Below, piece by piece: positions 52,250 through 64,000 of a stretch of DNA of 64,000 nt (position 1 is its first letter; the number at the start of each line of letters is the position of its first letter). Under the pieces are notes generated by a model. It did not search any database and had not been told where the DNA came from. It saw nothing but the letters and a program-made list of their open reading frames with translations. Position numbers and translations under genes: made by a program. This DNA is from Sphingopyxis sp. DBS4. GTDB lineage: Bacteria > Pseudomonadota > Alphaproteobacteria > Sphingomonadales > Sphingomonadaceae. The stretch is taken from assembly GCF_024628865.1 (NCBI RefSeq), contig NZ_CP102386.1, forward strand, positions 124,001-188,000, given 5' to 3'.

Positions 52250-52942
52250 TCAGGCACGGAACAGATCGCGTTCAATCAACCAGGTGCGCATTGTCAGCAA
52301 TCCAGCCACGATGGCGGCCAACGCAATGGAACGAATGTCGAACGCCATCCACGCGCCGGCGCCTGCAAGCCCGCCCATCAGGAAGGCCAGCCAAAACGAT
52401 GCATGCAGGCCAAGCTGGCGATGGTTCACGCCATGTCGTCCGCCGGCCAATGCCTCCCCGAACCGGACGATCTGCGTTGAGGGCGACATGGCCTCCCGCA
52501 GGTCGGGATCGTCCTTCTCGAACAGGCAATGGGCGGCACCCATCGCCATGGCGAGGAGGATGGCCGGGACGATCGCGACATTCAACCGGAACACAAGATA
52601 GGCGCCAGTCAGGGCAACCGTGGTGCAGGCGAGCGTCACCGTGCGCCGGTAATGGCTCGTGCCGTGTGCGACCAGGGTCGCAAGCACGACACCTCCAACG
52701 AAACTGGCCACCATGCCTGCGGCAAATTGCGCGATAGCCACGCTACCCGGAAGGTTAACGCCCAGCACCGTGGTGTTGGCCTCAGGCGATGCCAGGAAAA
52801 CATTACCGAAAGCCAGAAAACCAACGGCATTGATAAAGCCTGCAAGCAGCGCCAGCATGGCGGCCAGTTGCACCAGTGCGCGTTCCGCCCTGCCGATATC
52901 CAGCGAACTGCGACGTCTGCGTATCCGGCCGGGTTCGCTCAT
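52250..52942 (-). CDS. YoaK-family membrane protein (DUF1275)
   Basis: 230 residues from the ATG at 52942. About six transmembrane helices; LALLAGFINAVGFLAFGNVFLA is the conserved family start, with VASFVGGVVLATLV and FWLAFLMGGLAGAGAW later. Function of the family is unknown; it is an integral inner membrane protein. It follows the thiolase gene by 10 bases and is probably co-transcribed with it. Confidence 0.9.
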   Translation of the reverse strand: MSEPGRIRRRRSSLDIGRAERALVQLAAMLALLAGFINAVGFLAFGNVFLASPEANTTVLGVNLPGSVAIAQFAAGMVASFVGGVVLATLVAHGTSHYRRTVTLACTTVALTGAYLVFRLNVAIVPAILLAMAMGAAHCLFEKDDPDLREAMSPSTQIVRFGEALAGGRHGVNHRQLGLHASFWLAFLMGGLAGAGAWMAFDIRSIALAAIVAGLLTMRTWLIERDLFRA

Positions 52943-52952
52943 GGCTTGCCTC

Positions 52953-54161
52953 TCATGCCTCACCGGCCGGCCATCGCTCGATCACGAGCGCGATCCCCTG
53001 TCCGCCGCCAATGCACATGGTCACAAGCCCATAGCGGCCGCCAATGCGCTCGAGTTCATAAAGCGCCTTGATGGTGATGATGGCGCCGGTTGCGCCGACC
53101 GGGTGCCCAAGTCCAATGCCACTGCCATTGGGATTGACCTTTTCGGGTGGCAAATCGAGTAATTTGGCCACCGCGCAAGCCTGTGCGGCAAAAGCCTCGT
53201 TCGCTTCGATCACGTCGATATCGTCAAGTGACAAGCCGGCCCGCTTGAGGGCGATGGGCACGGCTTCGACCGGCCCCAGCCCCATGACCTCGGGGGCGAC
53301 ACCGGCATGCCCCCAACTGACCACCCGGGCGCGGGGTGTCAGTCCACAGGTCTCGGCAGTGGCGGCGGAGGCCAGCACCAGGGCCGCGCCAGCGTCGTTG
53401 ATCCCGCTGGCGTTGCCCGCTGTCACGGTCCCGCCGTCCTTGCGGAAGATGGGTTGGAGCACGCCGAGCGCTTCACTGGAAACGTCGGCGCGCACATGCT
53501 CGTCGACTTCGAACATATGGGCGCCGCCCCGGCCCTTGATCTCCACGGGGACGATCTGCTCGCGAAAGCGGCCTTCCTGCTGGGCTCTTGCCGCCCGGCG
53601 ATGGCTTTCGGCCGCCAGTGCGTCCTGCTCGGCCCGGGTGATGCCATGACGCTCGGCAACGTTTTCGGCAGTAACCCCCATGTGGCCTGCGCCGAAGGGA
53701 TCGCTTAGTGTCGCGTTCATCGCATCGATCATCATTTCATCGCCCATCCTGCGACCCCAGCGCAGACCTTTGAGGACGTGTGGCGATTGGCTCATGCTCT
53801 CGACACCGCCGGCAACGGCGATGCTGCACTCGCCCAAGGCGATCATCTGGGCGGCAGAAACAATGGCCTGAACGCTCGATCCGCACAGACGGTTCAGGGT
53901 GAGCGCCGGGGTTCGATCAGGAATCCCCGCTGCAATCGCGGCAATCCGGGAGACATAGGCATCGCGCGGCTCGCTCTGGATAACCTGGCCAAGGACCACA
54001 TGCTCCACATCGCCAGGTTCGATTCCGGCCCGCTTGATGGCTTCGGCAATGACGACGCGCCCGAGCTCCCATGGCGCGACATCCTTGAGGCTTCCCCCAA
54101 AATCGCCGATCGCGGTGCGGACACCCGACAAGATCACGACGTCGTTCAAGCATTCCTCCAT
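52953..54161 (-). CDS. Acetyl-CoA C-acyltransferase (thiolase)
   Basis: 402 residues. Catalytic residues are in place: Cys93 in LNRLCGSSVQAI, the histidine in GLGHPVGATGA and the second cysteine in TMCIGGGQGIALV. It condenses or cleaves acyl-CoA (acetoacetyl-CoA thiolase or 3-ketoacyl-CoA thiolase; PhaA/BktB-like). Context does not decide between polyhydroxyalkanoate synthesis and breakdown of fatty acids; no reductase or synthase is adjacent. Leads an operon with the YoaK gene. Confidence 0.93.
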   Translation of the reverse strand: MEECLNDVVILSGVRTAIGDFGGSLKDVAPWELGRVVIAEAIKRAGIEPGDVEHVVLGQVIQSEPRDAYVSRIAAIAAGIPDRTPALTLNRLCGSSVQAIVSAAQMIALGECSIAVAGGVESMSQSPHVLKGLRWGRRMGDEMMIDAMNATLSDPFGAGHMGVTAENVAERHGITRAEQDALAAESHRRAARAQQEGRFREQIVPVEIKGRGGAHMFEVDEHVRADVSSEALGVLQPIFRKDGGTVTAGNASGINDAGAALVLASAATAETCGLTPRARVVSWGHAGVAPEVMGLGPVEAVPIALKRAGLSLDDIDVIEANEAFAAQACAVAKLLDLPPEKVNPNGSGIGLGHPVGATGAIITIKALYELERIGGRYGLVTMCIGGGQGIALVIERWPAGEA

Positions 54162-54201
54162 TCAACAATAGGCTCGTCCGAACCGGACAAGAGCGTGCCG
54201 A

Positions 54202-55881
54202 TCAGTGCAGTTGAGCTTCGGGGGCCTCGAGCAAGCCAACCGCCAGCGCCTGTGCACTGGCGAAGTCTGTTGCGTAGAAGACCTTGCCCGAACCGCTCCC
54301 GAGATGAACCCGCTCGAGCATCGAGCGCGGTTGCGCCTGGACGCCGGACAGCACGACTGTTGCGCCAGCGACATGCGCCTGCTCAACGAACTCCTCGAGC
54401 GCCTGAACACCGCTGGCATCGAGCAATGGAACGAGCCGCATGCGCAGAATGATGACTTTGGGGGACTGTCCGACGCGGCGCAGCGTATCAAGCAGTTCGC
54501 CCGCGACGCCGAAGAAGAACGGTCCGGTTATGCGGAATACCTCGACGCCTTGCGGCAAGGCGTCGCGCTGGTGAATGTCTTCGGAATCGAGATCGGTATC
54601 CTGTCTGCCGCTGCTGTCGACTTCGACGGTCTCGCTCATGCGGGCCATGAACAGGAGCGACGCCAGGGTCACGCCGACGCCGATCGCGACCGTGAGATCG
54701 ACGAGCACTGTCAGGCCGAAGGTCAGAAGCAGGACGGCCCGGTCACTGTTGGGCATACGCAGCAAGGCGATGAACCGTTCATATTCACTCATCCCCCAGG
54801 CGACCATGAACAGGATCGCGGCAAGCGCGGCCATGGGTACGAACGCCATGAGCCTGGTGGCGAACAGGATGAACAGGAGCAGGAAGATCGCGTGCATGAT
54901 CCCGGCGACCGGGGTTTTGGCCCCGGAGCGGATGTTGGTGGCGGTGCGGGCGATCGCGCCAGTTGCGGGCAGGCCGCCGAACAGAGCTGATCCGATATTG
55001 GCCACGCCCTGGCCAATCAGTTCCTGGTTTGAACGATGTCGTGTCCCGATCATGCCATCGGCGACGACGGCTGAGAGCAGGGCTTCGATGCCGGCCAGAA
55101 ATGCAATGGTGAATGCCGACGGCAACACGGCATTGACCTTGGCGAGGGAAATCTCCGGGAAGGAGGGCATGGGCAGGCCGGCGGGAATATCGGGAAAACG
55201 AGAACCGATCGTATCGACCGGGAGCTTGAGCACAGCCACCGCGACCGAACTCACGACGACGGCGATCAGGAATCCGGGCAGCTTGGGTGCGAGTTTGCGC
55301 AGCGCGATGATGATTGTGAGTGCGAAGATGCCAATGCCCAGTGTGGGCCAGCTGGTGCTCGACATGGCTGCCAGATAGGCCTGCCATTTCGGGAGGAACT
55401 CGGCAGGAACCTCAGCCATCGAAAGCCCGAGGAAATCCTTCACCTGGCTCGAGGCGATGATAACGGCAATCCCCGCCGTAAACCCGGTTACGACCGGGTG
55501 AGGGATGAACTTGATCATCTGCCCGAGGCGAAACACCCCGGCCGCAATAAGGATCAGGCCGGCCAGGAGCGTCGCTATCAGCAGGCCATCATAACCGTGC
55601 CGGGCAATGACATTGAAAATGACGACAACAAAGGCCCCGGTCGGCCCGCCGATCTGAACCCGCGATCCACCAAGGGCTGAAATCAGGAACCCTGCCACCA
55701 CCGCCGTGACAAGCCCCTTGTCGGGCGAAGCCCCGCTGGCGATACCCAGCGCCATGGCCAGCGGCAGCGCGACAATTGCGACCGTCAGCCCCGCGATCGC
55801 GTCAGCCCGGAAGGTGCGGGCATCATAGCCTTCGCGCAATGCCGTGATGAGCTTGGGCGTGAAGGCTGCTTTTGCGTTCAC
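54202..55881 (-). CDS. SulP-family anion (sulfate/bicarbonate) transporter
   Basis: 559 residues. N-terminal transporter domain of 10-12 helices begins AIAGLTVAIVALPLAMALGIASGASPDKGL with GSRVQIGGPTGAFVVVI as the substrate-binding region. A C-terminal STAS domain (about 440-559) contains VIILRMRLVPLLDASGVQALEEFV. The specificity cannot be decided. Its ATG overlaps the stop of an upstream small regulator gene by four bases. Sulfate transport would suit the sulfur theme of the island, but bicarbonate or another anion is equally possible. Confidence 0.93.
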   Translation of the reverse strand: MNAKAAFTPKLITALREGYDARTFRADAIAGLTVAIVALPLAMALGIASGASPDKGLVTAVVAGFLISALGGSRVQIGGPTGAFVVVIFNVIARHGYDGLLIATLLAGLILIAAGVFRLGQMIKFIPHPVVTGFTAGIAVIIASSQVKDFLGLSMAEVPAEFLPKWQAYLAAMSSTSWPTLGIGIFALTIIIALRKLAPKLPGFLIAVVVSSVAVAVLKLPVDTIGSRFPDIPAGLPMPSFPEISLAKVNAVLPSAFTIAFLAGIEALLSAVVADGMIGTRHRSNQELIGQGVANIGSALFGGLPATGAIARTATNIRSGAKTPVAGIMHAIFLLLFILFATRLMAFVPMAALAAILFMVAWGMSEYERFIALLRMPNSDRAVLLLTFGLTVLVDLTVAIGVGVTLASLLFMARMSETVEVDSSGRQDTDLDSEDIHQRDALPQGVEVFRITGPFFFGVAGELLDTLRRVGQSPKVIILRMRLVPLLDASGVQALEEFVEQAHVAGATVVLSGVQAQPRSMLERVHLGSGSGKVFYATDFASAQALAVGLLEAPEAQLH

Positions 55882-56198
55882 CGGACCGGTTCCCCGCTCG
55901 CCGCCTTGTCATAGAGAATCGACTGCCCCCGGCCGCCCGGCTTTCCCGATGTCGTTTCGCGCAGGCGCACCCCGCGGCCTACGCCCGTACTGGGGGCATT
56001 CTCGCCAAGCAGCTCGATGCCGGCACACTCAAGCGCGGTGATCACCTTGACCAGTGTGTCGACAACACCGCGCACCTGGCCATCAGATGATTCCATGCGC
56101 TGGATGGTCGGCAAGGACAGCCCGGCAAGTGCTGCGAGCTGGCGCTGGTCAATCCCCAGAAGGGCGCGCGCGGCCCGCATTTGCTGCGATGTGATCAT
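55878..56198 (-). CDS. Small helix-turn-helix regulator of the SulP gene
   Basis: 106 residues. Xre-like helix-turn-helix: QQMRAARALLGIDQRQLAALAGLSLPTIQRMESSDG, followed by a dimerisation segment VDTLVKVITALECAGIELLGE. The C-terminus is glycine- and arginine-rich and poorly conserved. It is coupled to the SulP gene by a four-base overlap and probably autoregulates the pair from the AT-rich region upstream (56200-56270). Confidence 0.88.
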   Translation of the reverse strand: MITSQQMRAARALLGIDQRQLAALAGLSLPTIQRMESSDGQVRGVVDTLVKVITALECAGIELLGENAPSTGVGRGVRLRETTSGKPGGRGQSILYDKAASGEPVR

Positions 56199-56781
56199 GA
56201 AGGCTCCATGATGTTTAATACATCAAATATGAGTCTTATCAATTTAGAATGAGGTTGTATATATGTCTTATGCCAATCATTGGATCAGTTCCTGCGAAGG
56301 AAGGCCCCGCTGGCGACGTGAGCGGGGACCGTTCAAGCGTCAGTGGGATCAAGGCACGTTTTCGACGGCTTTCCCGCAATCCCCGAGGTTTTCGGGTCGT
56401 AATGGCCTTTCGTCACACTGATGGAGGGCTGTGCCAGGCAAAAGACCAAGCCGATCGCAGCTTCCGGGCTGCTGACCGAGATCGCGCATGTCATGGATCA
56501 TGGCGGCGCCAACGCCCCGAATGCAGCATCGGGCCGGGAACGGGGTGCCCGTTGTGACTGAAGGCGCGAACCGGACGCGCCGGGCGCGCTTCGATGTGCA
56601 GGAGGATCCCGCCAAGGCGGACCCCGTGCCTGACAGCCAGTTCGCGACCGGCGTCGCCCCGCACCTTGCCCGCGTCCGGCGTCCCAAGCTCTCGCTTCGC
56701 TACGCCCCTCAAGGGCGCGCGAGCGACCATTGACGCAACCGTGTTGCTCGCACTTTTGACCTGAGAAAGACCGTTGTCCCT
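56199..56781. other. Intergenic region between regulator and pckA
   Basis: 583 bases. 56200-56270 is AT-rich and should contain the promoter of the leftward regulator/SulP operon. 56330-56740 has open stretches on both strands without a recognisable product. A promoter for pckA must lie near its 3' end. Confidence 0.4.
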
Positions 56782-58377
56782 ATGACCTCGAAGACTCTCC
56801 CGAACATCACCCTGAAACCTGGCGGCCGGCTGCATGAGAGCCTTGATACGCCGCATCTGGTTGAACTCGCCCTGAGACGGGGCGAAGGCCGGATGTCGGA
56901 ACATGGCGCACTGGTCGTCGAAACCGGCAAGCACACCGGCCGCTCAGCCCAGGACAAGTTCATCGTCCGCGACGTTCTGACCAAGGACGACGTCTGGTGG
57001 GGCCCTTCGAACAAGCCGATGAACGGCGCGGCATTCGAGAGCCTGCACGCGGACTTCCTCGAGCACGTTGCCACGCTGGACGATGTATTTGTGCAGGATC
57101 TGTTCGGCGGGTCGCAAGCTGAGCACCGGGTCGGCGTTCGCATCATCACCGAGCTCGCCTGGCATTCGAGCTTCGTGCGCACCATGCTGGTGCGTCCGAC
57201 CGCTGACGAGCTCAGGCACTTTAGCGCCGACTACACGATCATCGACCTGCCGAGTTTCAAGGCCGATCCCGAACGGCATGGCTGCCGTTCCGAGACCGTG
57301 ATCGCCATTGATTTCATGCAGCGCCTGATCCTGATCGGCGGCACCGGTTACGCCGGCGAGATGAAGAAGGCGGTCTTCACCATCCTCAACTTTGTCCTGC
57401 CCCAGCTAGGGGTGATGCCGATGCATTGTTCGGCCAACATCGGTCCTGAAGGAGATACCGCGATCTTTTTCGGCCTGTCGGGCACGGGCAAGACCACGCT
57501 TTCGGCGGATGCGTCCCGCACCCTGATCGGCGACGATGAGCATGGCTGGTCGGATACGGCCATATTCAACTTCGAGGGCGGTTGTTACGCCAAGATGATC
57601 CGTCTGTCGGCGGAAGCCGAGCCGGAAATCCATGCGACGACGCGGCGCTTTGGCACCATCCTCGAAAACGTGGTGATGCATCCCGAGACCCGCGCGCTCG
57701 ATCTCGGCGATGCGAGCCTGGCCGAGAACAGCCGGGGCGCGTACCCGATCCACTTCATTCCCAATGCGTCCCGCGACAACATGGGGCCGGTGCCCAAGAA
57801 CGTGATCATGTTGACGGCCGATGCCTTCGGTGTGCTTCCTCCAATTGCGAAACTCACGCCCGAGCAGGCGATGTATCACTTCCTTTCGGGCTATACGGCC
57901 AAGGTCGCGGGAACCGAACTGGGCGTCACCGAGCCTGAAGCGACCTTCTCGACCTGTTTCGGTGCACCGTTCATGCCGCGCCATCCGAGCATCTACGGCA
58001 ATCTGCTGCGCAGGCGGATCGCAGCAGGAGGCGTGGATTGCTGGCTGGTCAACACCGGCTGGACCGGGGGACAATATGGAACGGGTACGCGGATGCCGAT
58101 CAAGGTTACGCGCGCACTGCTCAATGCAGCGCTTTCCGGGACGCTGAAGGACGCGCAATTCCGCACCGACCCCAACTTCGGCTTTGCAGTTCCCGTCGCT
58201 GTCGAGGGTGTGGACTCGAGCATTCTCGATCCACGTTCAACCTGGGCGGATGGTGCCGCCTATGACAGCACTGCCCGTTCCCTGGTCGACCGTTTCAAGC
58301 GCAACTTCACGCAGTTCGTCGCCCATGTCGACGAAAGCATCCGTGCAGCCGCCCCTCCCGGACTATTCGATGCCTGA
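56782..58377 (+). CDS. pckA: ATP-dependent phosphoenolpyruvate carboxykinase
   Basis: 531 residues, the standard length. Phosphoenolpyruvate and metal ligand regions ([23 protein letters not shown]), the P-loop GLSGTGKTT (231-239), the kinase-2 region and the C-terminal [15 protein letters not shown] are all present. It turns oxaloacetate into phosphoenolpyruvate in gluconeogenesis. It is usually a single-copy chromosomal gene, so its presence beside plasmid genes is notable. It overlaps the following DUF983 gene by eight bases. Confidence 0.96.
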   Translation: MTSKTLPNITLKPGGRLHESLDTPHLVELALRRGEGRMSEHGALVVETGKHTGRSAQDKFIVRDVLTKDDVWWGPSNKPMNGAAFESLHADFLEHVATLDDVFVQDLFGGSQAEHRVGVRIITELAWHSSFVRTMLVRPTADELRHFSADYTIIDLPSFKADPERHGCRSETVIAIDFMQRLILIGGTGYAGEMKKAVFTILNFVLPQLGVMPMHCSANIGPEGDTAIFFGLSGTGKTTLSADASRTLIGDDEHGWSDTAIFNFEGGCYAKMIRLSAEAEPEIHATTRRFGTILENVVMHPETRALDLGDASLAENSRGAYPIHFIPNASRDNMGPVPKNVIMLTADAFGVLPPIAKLTPEQAMYHFLSGYTAKVAGTELGVTEPEATFSTCFGAPFMPRHPSIYGNLLRRRIAAGGVDCWLVNTGWTGGQYGTGTRMPIKVTRALLNAALSGTLKDAQFRTDPNFGFAVPVAVEGVDSSILDPRSTWADGAAYDSTARSLVDRFKRNFTQFVAHVDESIRAAAPPGLFDA

Positions 58378-58712
58378 TCTCATCCGGTTTCCTTTTGACA
58401 AGTTACACGAGATGCCAAAGCCCATGCCCGCTCATGAACCGGGATCGGTAACCGGGAACCCTGCCTTGCCTGCCACTGGTTGGGCATCGATCCTGCGCGG
58501 CCTGCGCGGACGATGCCCCCGGTGCGGCGAGGCGCGCCTGTTCATGCGGTTCCTGAAACCGATCCCGCATTGTCCGCATTGCGGCCAGGACTGGAGGCAC
58601 CAGCAAGCAGACGATTTTCCGGCTTACGTTTCGATCTTCGTGACAGGCCATCTGATGGCGCCGCTCATCATCACCCTGGTTCGTGATGCACAAATGTCTG
58701 GGCTGCCCGCGA
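58370..58712 (+). pseudogene. DUF983 membrane protein gene cut by an IS element
   Basis: The frame starts with ATG at 58370, overlapping the end of pckA. The zinc-ribbon part CPRCGEARLFMRFLKPIPHCPHCGQDW and the first membrane segment (DDFPAYVSIFVTGHLMAPLIITLV) fit DUF983. After about residue 115 the sequence runs into the inverted repeat of the IS3-family element (TGACTGGTCCGG at 58713) and stops at 58732 without the second membrane helix. The lost 3' part is not found on the other side of the mobile elements. Confidence 0.85.
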
Positions 58713-58732
58713 TGACTGGTCCGGTTGCATAG

Positions 58733-59640
58733 TTAGTTGAAGATCGCCTCCGATGCCAGCCTGGGCGGGAGGCGGAGCGCAGCGGAGCCGAGCGGCCAGG
58801 CTGGCATCTTGATCGTTTCCGGAGCCGGTGGGCGGTACCCAAGGCTGCTATGAGGCCGGACGCGATTGTAGTGCTCCCGCCACCAGCCGGTGACGCAACG
58901 GACTTCCTCGAGGCTGTAGAAGATTTCGCCGTTGAGCAGTTCGTCCCGCAGGCGGGCATTGAAGCTCTCGATATAGCCATTCTCCCACGGACTGCCGGGC
59001 TCGATATAGAGGGTCGTGACGCCAAGCCGGCCGAGCCATTCGCGCACCGCATGGGCGACGAACTCGGGGCCGTTATCGGACCTGATATACTCGGGCGGGC
59101 CATGTTCGATGAACAGATCGGCGAGCACGTCGATGACATCGTTCGAACGGAACCGCCGCAGCGGCACCATTGCCAGGCACTCGCGACTGTATTCGTCGAT
59201 GATGTTGAGCATCCGGAACTTCCTTCCGTTGTGCGTCTGATCCTCGACGAAGTCATAGGACCACACATGCCCGCGATGAAACGGGCGCAGCCGGATGCAC
59301 GACCCGTCACCAAGCCAGAGCCGGCGCCGCTTCGGTTGTTTCTTCGGCACCTTTAAACCCTCCCGCCGCCAGATGCGCTCGACCACCGACAGGCTGACCT
59401 GCCAGCCAGCATGTCCGAGCAGCGCATGGATACGGCGATAGCCGTAACGGCCATAATCCTTCGCCAGCACGATGATGTCGGCCGTCAGGCGCCGTTCGTC
59501 GGCATCATCCTTCGGGGGATGTCGCTGCGTCGAGCGATGCTGGCCGAGTACGCGGCAGGTCCGTCGTTCCGATACCGGCAACGCACGACGGACCTGCTCG
59601 ATCGCTTCGCGGCGGCGGGAGGGGCTTAAAAAGTCAGCTT
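58733..59640 (-). CDS. IS3-family transposase OrfB (DDE integrase)
   Basis: About 300 codons in the frame that overlaps the end of orfA; IS3 elements make OrfAB by a programmed frameshift, so no own start is needed. Helix-turn-helix-like N-terminus (REAIEQVRRALPVSERRTCRVLGQHRS), then YGYRRIHALLGHAGW, and the DDE residues in VWSYDFVED, RSDNGPEFVAH and ENGYIESFNARLRDEL. The C-terminus is RPHSSLGYRPPAPE and more. Intact in itself but without a complete orfA. Confidence 0.9.
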
Positions 59641-59822
59641 CGACGCCTCTTGCAGGATCGCCTTGTCCAACGCGAGGTCCGCGACAAGCCGCTTCAACCG
59701 CGCGTTCTCTCGCTCCAAATCCTTCATCCGCCGCGCCTGATCGACCTTCAAGCCGCCATATTCCTTGCGCCACCGATACAGCGTCTGCTCCGATATCCCG
59801 ATCTGCTGCGCGACAATCAAGG
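59626..59822 (-). pseudogene. IS3-family OrfA, 3' part
   Basis: Reads LIVAQQIGISEQTLYRWRKEYGGLKVDQARRMKDLERENARLKRLVADLALDKAILQEASKLTF before the stop, which is the end of the helix-turn-helix and the leucine-zipper region of OrfA. The N-terminal part is missing because the IS21-family element begins here. Confidence 0.85.
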
Positions 59823-59848
59823 TGAGAACAGCGCGACAATCTAGATGA

Positions 59849-62340
<2,492 letters not shown>

Positions 62341-62391
62341 GTCTTGCCAGCGGCAATCAAACACACCAAAACGACCTCGTCGCGATCAGCG

Positions 62392-62434
62392 CTTCTCATC
62401 CTGATCGTCGCTAACTTCTCATCCAGATCGTCGC
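62392..62434. repeat. Tandem terminal repeats of the IS21 element
   Basis: Two copies of a 20-base unit differing at one base (CTTCTCATCCTGATCGTCGC and CTTCTCATCCAGATCGTCGC), 23 bases apart, at the right end. A single matching unit is inverted at the left end (59831-59851). Confidence 0.8.
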
Positions 62435-62440
62435 GCTACA

Positions 62441-62605
62441 CCGATCTGCCGGCAAGCCTCGATCGCTGTCGATCCCCGCCCGACCAGCACATCCGCCTCA
62501 CGCAGCTTCGCGATGATCTGTTCCGGCGTAAAACGTTGACGTCCCATAACTTTCTCCAATTCTCTCGCCACAATGGGCTCTCTCTAGAATTGGACCAGTT
62601 TTTCC
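62441..62605 (-). mobile_element. IS3-family element, right fragment (start of orfA)
   Basis: From the ATG at 62547 (with GAGAAAG upstream) the reverse strand reads MGRQRFTPEQIIAKLREADV and on to STAIEACRQIGV, an OrfA N-terminus, and is cut by the IS21 element. GGACCAGT at 62592 is the likely end repeat of this element. It does not join cleanly to the left half: both halves contain the QIG region of the helix-turn-helix, with different flanking residues. Confidence 0.75.
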
Positions 62606-62849
62606 AAGGCAGACCAATGGCGTCACAATGGGAAGAGGACTCTGTCTGCTCCATTGAGGGCCCTTGGCTGTGTGTCTGACAAGCGTTCCACTGGGGATAT
62701 TGCTTAATTACCCGGACGGAGCACGCGCTTAGATGCGATCGACGGCCGAAGGGCGCTGCGCCTCACGGGTTTCGTCGATGTGCAATGTACCGAGCCCAAA
62801 CTGCATGCCCGTACTCCACACACTGCAGGCATCGAAAACTGGACAGCAT
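62606..62849. other. Spacer upstream of the P-type ATPase
   Basis: About 240 bases between the IS3 end and the ATPase start, with no recognised gene. It must hold the ATPase promoter or read-through from upstream. Confidence 0.4.
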
Positions 62850-64000
62850 ATGGCCACTGAAACCCTGAATGAGAGCGCCCTGGACGGTTTGTCCGCAACA
62901 CAGGTTCGTGAGCGGCTGGATCGGGACGGGCCGAACGAACTTCCGCGGCAGAAGAAGCGCTCGCCATGGCGGATTGCGCTCGAGGTGCTTCGCGAGCCGA
63001 TGTTGGCGCTGCTGCTTGCCGCAGGAATCACCTACCTCCTGCTCGGTGACAAGGGAGAGGCGTTGATCCTGCTTCTGTTCGCGTGTTTCTCGATACTGCT
63101 GACCGTCGTGCAGGAAGCCCGGACCGAGAATGTGCTGGAAGCGCTGCAGGATCTTTCGGCGCCACGTGCGCTTGTCGTGCGCGATGGCGGGACCGTGCGG
63201 GTGCCTGGCCGCGAGGTCGTTGTCGACGATATCCTCGTTCTCGATGAAGGGGACAGGATCGCGGCGGACGCGCTGGTGCTGCGTACGCAGGGTCTCGAAT
63301 GCGATGAATCGCTCCTGACAGGGGAATCCGTCCCGGTGCGCAAGCGCAGCGCGCTCCAGGAGGACGCGGCCGCGTGCGAGCCCGGAGGGGATGATCTGCC
63401 ATATGTTTTTGGCGGTGCGATCGTCACGCGCGGCGGCGGTCTTGCGCGCGTGATGGCCACGGGCCCGCGCAGCCGTATCGGCGAGATTGGCAGGTCGTTG
63501 TCCGGCGTCGAGACCGAAGCGCCCCGGTTGCAGCAAGAGATGGGCAGGATCGTGCGGATCTGCGCGATTGGCGGCTTCGCGGTCGCTGCTTTGGTGTTTC
63601 TTCTCTATGGGTTGATGCGCGGCGGATGGCTCGATGCATTGCTCGCCGGGATCGCGATCGGCATGTCGATGTTGCCCGAAGAGTTCCCGGTCGTCCTTGC
63701 GATTTTCATGGCCATGGGCGCCTGGCGTATCGCGCAGGTCGGCGTGCTCACCCGGAAGGCGTCGGCAATCGAGTCCATGGGTGCGGCTACGGTCCTTTGC
63801 ACGGACAAGACCGGGACGCTGACCCAGAACAGGATGGTTGTAGCCGGTCTCTGGTTGGCTTCCGGCGAAACGGCCGACCTCGGGGCCGGGATGGCCAGCG
63901 ACCGCTTCGACGAGCTTTTGCGATCAGGTGCGATGGCGAGCGCTCCGGTCCCCGTCGATCCGATGGAGGTGGCCTTCCACGAAGCCGCCACAGCGGCGGC
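62850..64000 (+). CDS. Cation-translocating P-type ATPase, partial (runs off the window)
   Basis: The frame is open from the ATG at 62850 to the edge, 383 codons. N-terminal cation-ATPase segment (LSATQVRERLDRDGPNELPRQ), two early membrane helices (MLALLLAAGITYLLLG; LILLLFACFSILLTVV), the actuator domain with LTGESVPVRKRS, the M4 ion-binding motif MLPEEFPVVLAIF and the phosphorylation site CTDKTGTLTQNRM. The PEEFP form of M4, instead of PEGLP (calcium, P2A) or CPC (heavy metals, P1B), marks a bacterial P-type group of unclear ion; a proton, potassium, magnesium or calcium pump is possible. Confidence 0.92.
   Translation, partial: MATETLNESALDGLSATQVRERLDRDGPNELPRQKKRSPWRIALEVLREPMLALLLAAGITYLLLGDKGEALILLLFACFSILLTVVQEARTENVLEALQDLSAPRALVVRDGGTVRVPGREVVVDDILVLDEGDRIAADALVLRTQGLECDESLLTGESVPVRKRSALQEDAAACEPGGDDLPYVFGGAIVTRGGGLARVMATGPRSRIGEIGRSLSGVETEAPRLQQEMGRIVRICAIGGFAVAALVFLLYGLMRGGWLDALLAGIAIGMSMLPEEFPVVLAIFMAMGAWRIAQVGVLTRKASAIESMGAATVLCTDKTGTLTQNRMVVAGLWLASGETADLGAGMASDRFDELLRSGAMASAPVPVDPMEVAFHEAATAA

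Larger units (their letters stand above)
58713..59822 (-). mobile_element. IS3-family element, left portion
   Basis: Begins at TGACTGGTCCGG (58713), whose ACTGGTCC is repeated inverted at 62592-62599 (GGACCAGT), so these are likely the outer ends. It contains a complete orfB and the 3' part of orfA. It is cut at 59822 by an IS21-family element. Confidence 0.8.

Overview
The window looks like a 64 kb piece of a large plasmid (or plasmid-derived replicon) from an alphaproteobacterium, most probably a sphingomonad. This rests on the high GC content, a parA-parB-repA block whose initiator is of the RPA type, an RHE_PE00001-type plasmid protein, and the general look of the proteins; taxonomy is inference, as no rRNA or tRNA gene was seen.

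Layout. 1-16 kb is accessory: an unknown membrane protein cut by the window edge, a ParDE module, a decayed HNH endonuclease, a 1406-residue methyltransferase/helicase resembling phage P1 DarB and Strawberry-notch proteins, a tandem universal stress protein, a quinone reductase-like flavoprotein, an SbcD/SbcC-like pair, a second ParDE-like module, and a DarT-like ADP-ribosyltransferase coupled to a CHC2/TOPRIM primase-like gene. 16.5-21.1 kb is the replicon core: parA, parB, repA, an iteron-rich candidate oriV, and a 16-bp palindrome present once in front of repA and once inside the origin region. 22-25.5 kb carries an RHE_PE00001 protein, VapBC, an acetyltransferase and a tyrosine recombinase.

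26.5-47.9 kb is a coherent reactive-sulfur island. It holds a sulfide:quinone oxidoreductase with all three expected cysteines, a YgaP-type membrane protein and a rhodanese on opposite sides of one divergent promoter, a complete RND pump (adaptor, permease, TolC), a BigR/SqrR-like persulfide sensor, a heme-type DUF3365 lipoprotein, a TlpA-like reductase, cytochrome bd (cydABX) with its CydDC exporter, two 1-Cys peroxiredoxins, a TrxC-type thioredoxin, a second ArsR regulator, a persulfide dioxygenase-like MBL protein and a TauE/SafE exporter. Together these could oxidise sulfide, pass on and oxidise the sulfane sulfur, export products, keep respiration going through a sulfide-tolerant oxidase, and repair thiol damage.

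47.9-64 kb is a mosaic. A slipin gene and an MscS gene, both truncated, meet head to head; then come HipBA, cytochrome b561, a PhnA-like protein, a YoaK protein, a thiolase, SulP with a small regulator, and pckA. A DUF983 gene is cut by an IS3-family element. An IS21-family element lies between two IS3 halves that do not rejoin cleanly. A P-type ATPase runs off the right edge.

No CRISPR array, rRNA or tRNA was recognised.
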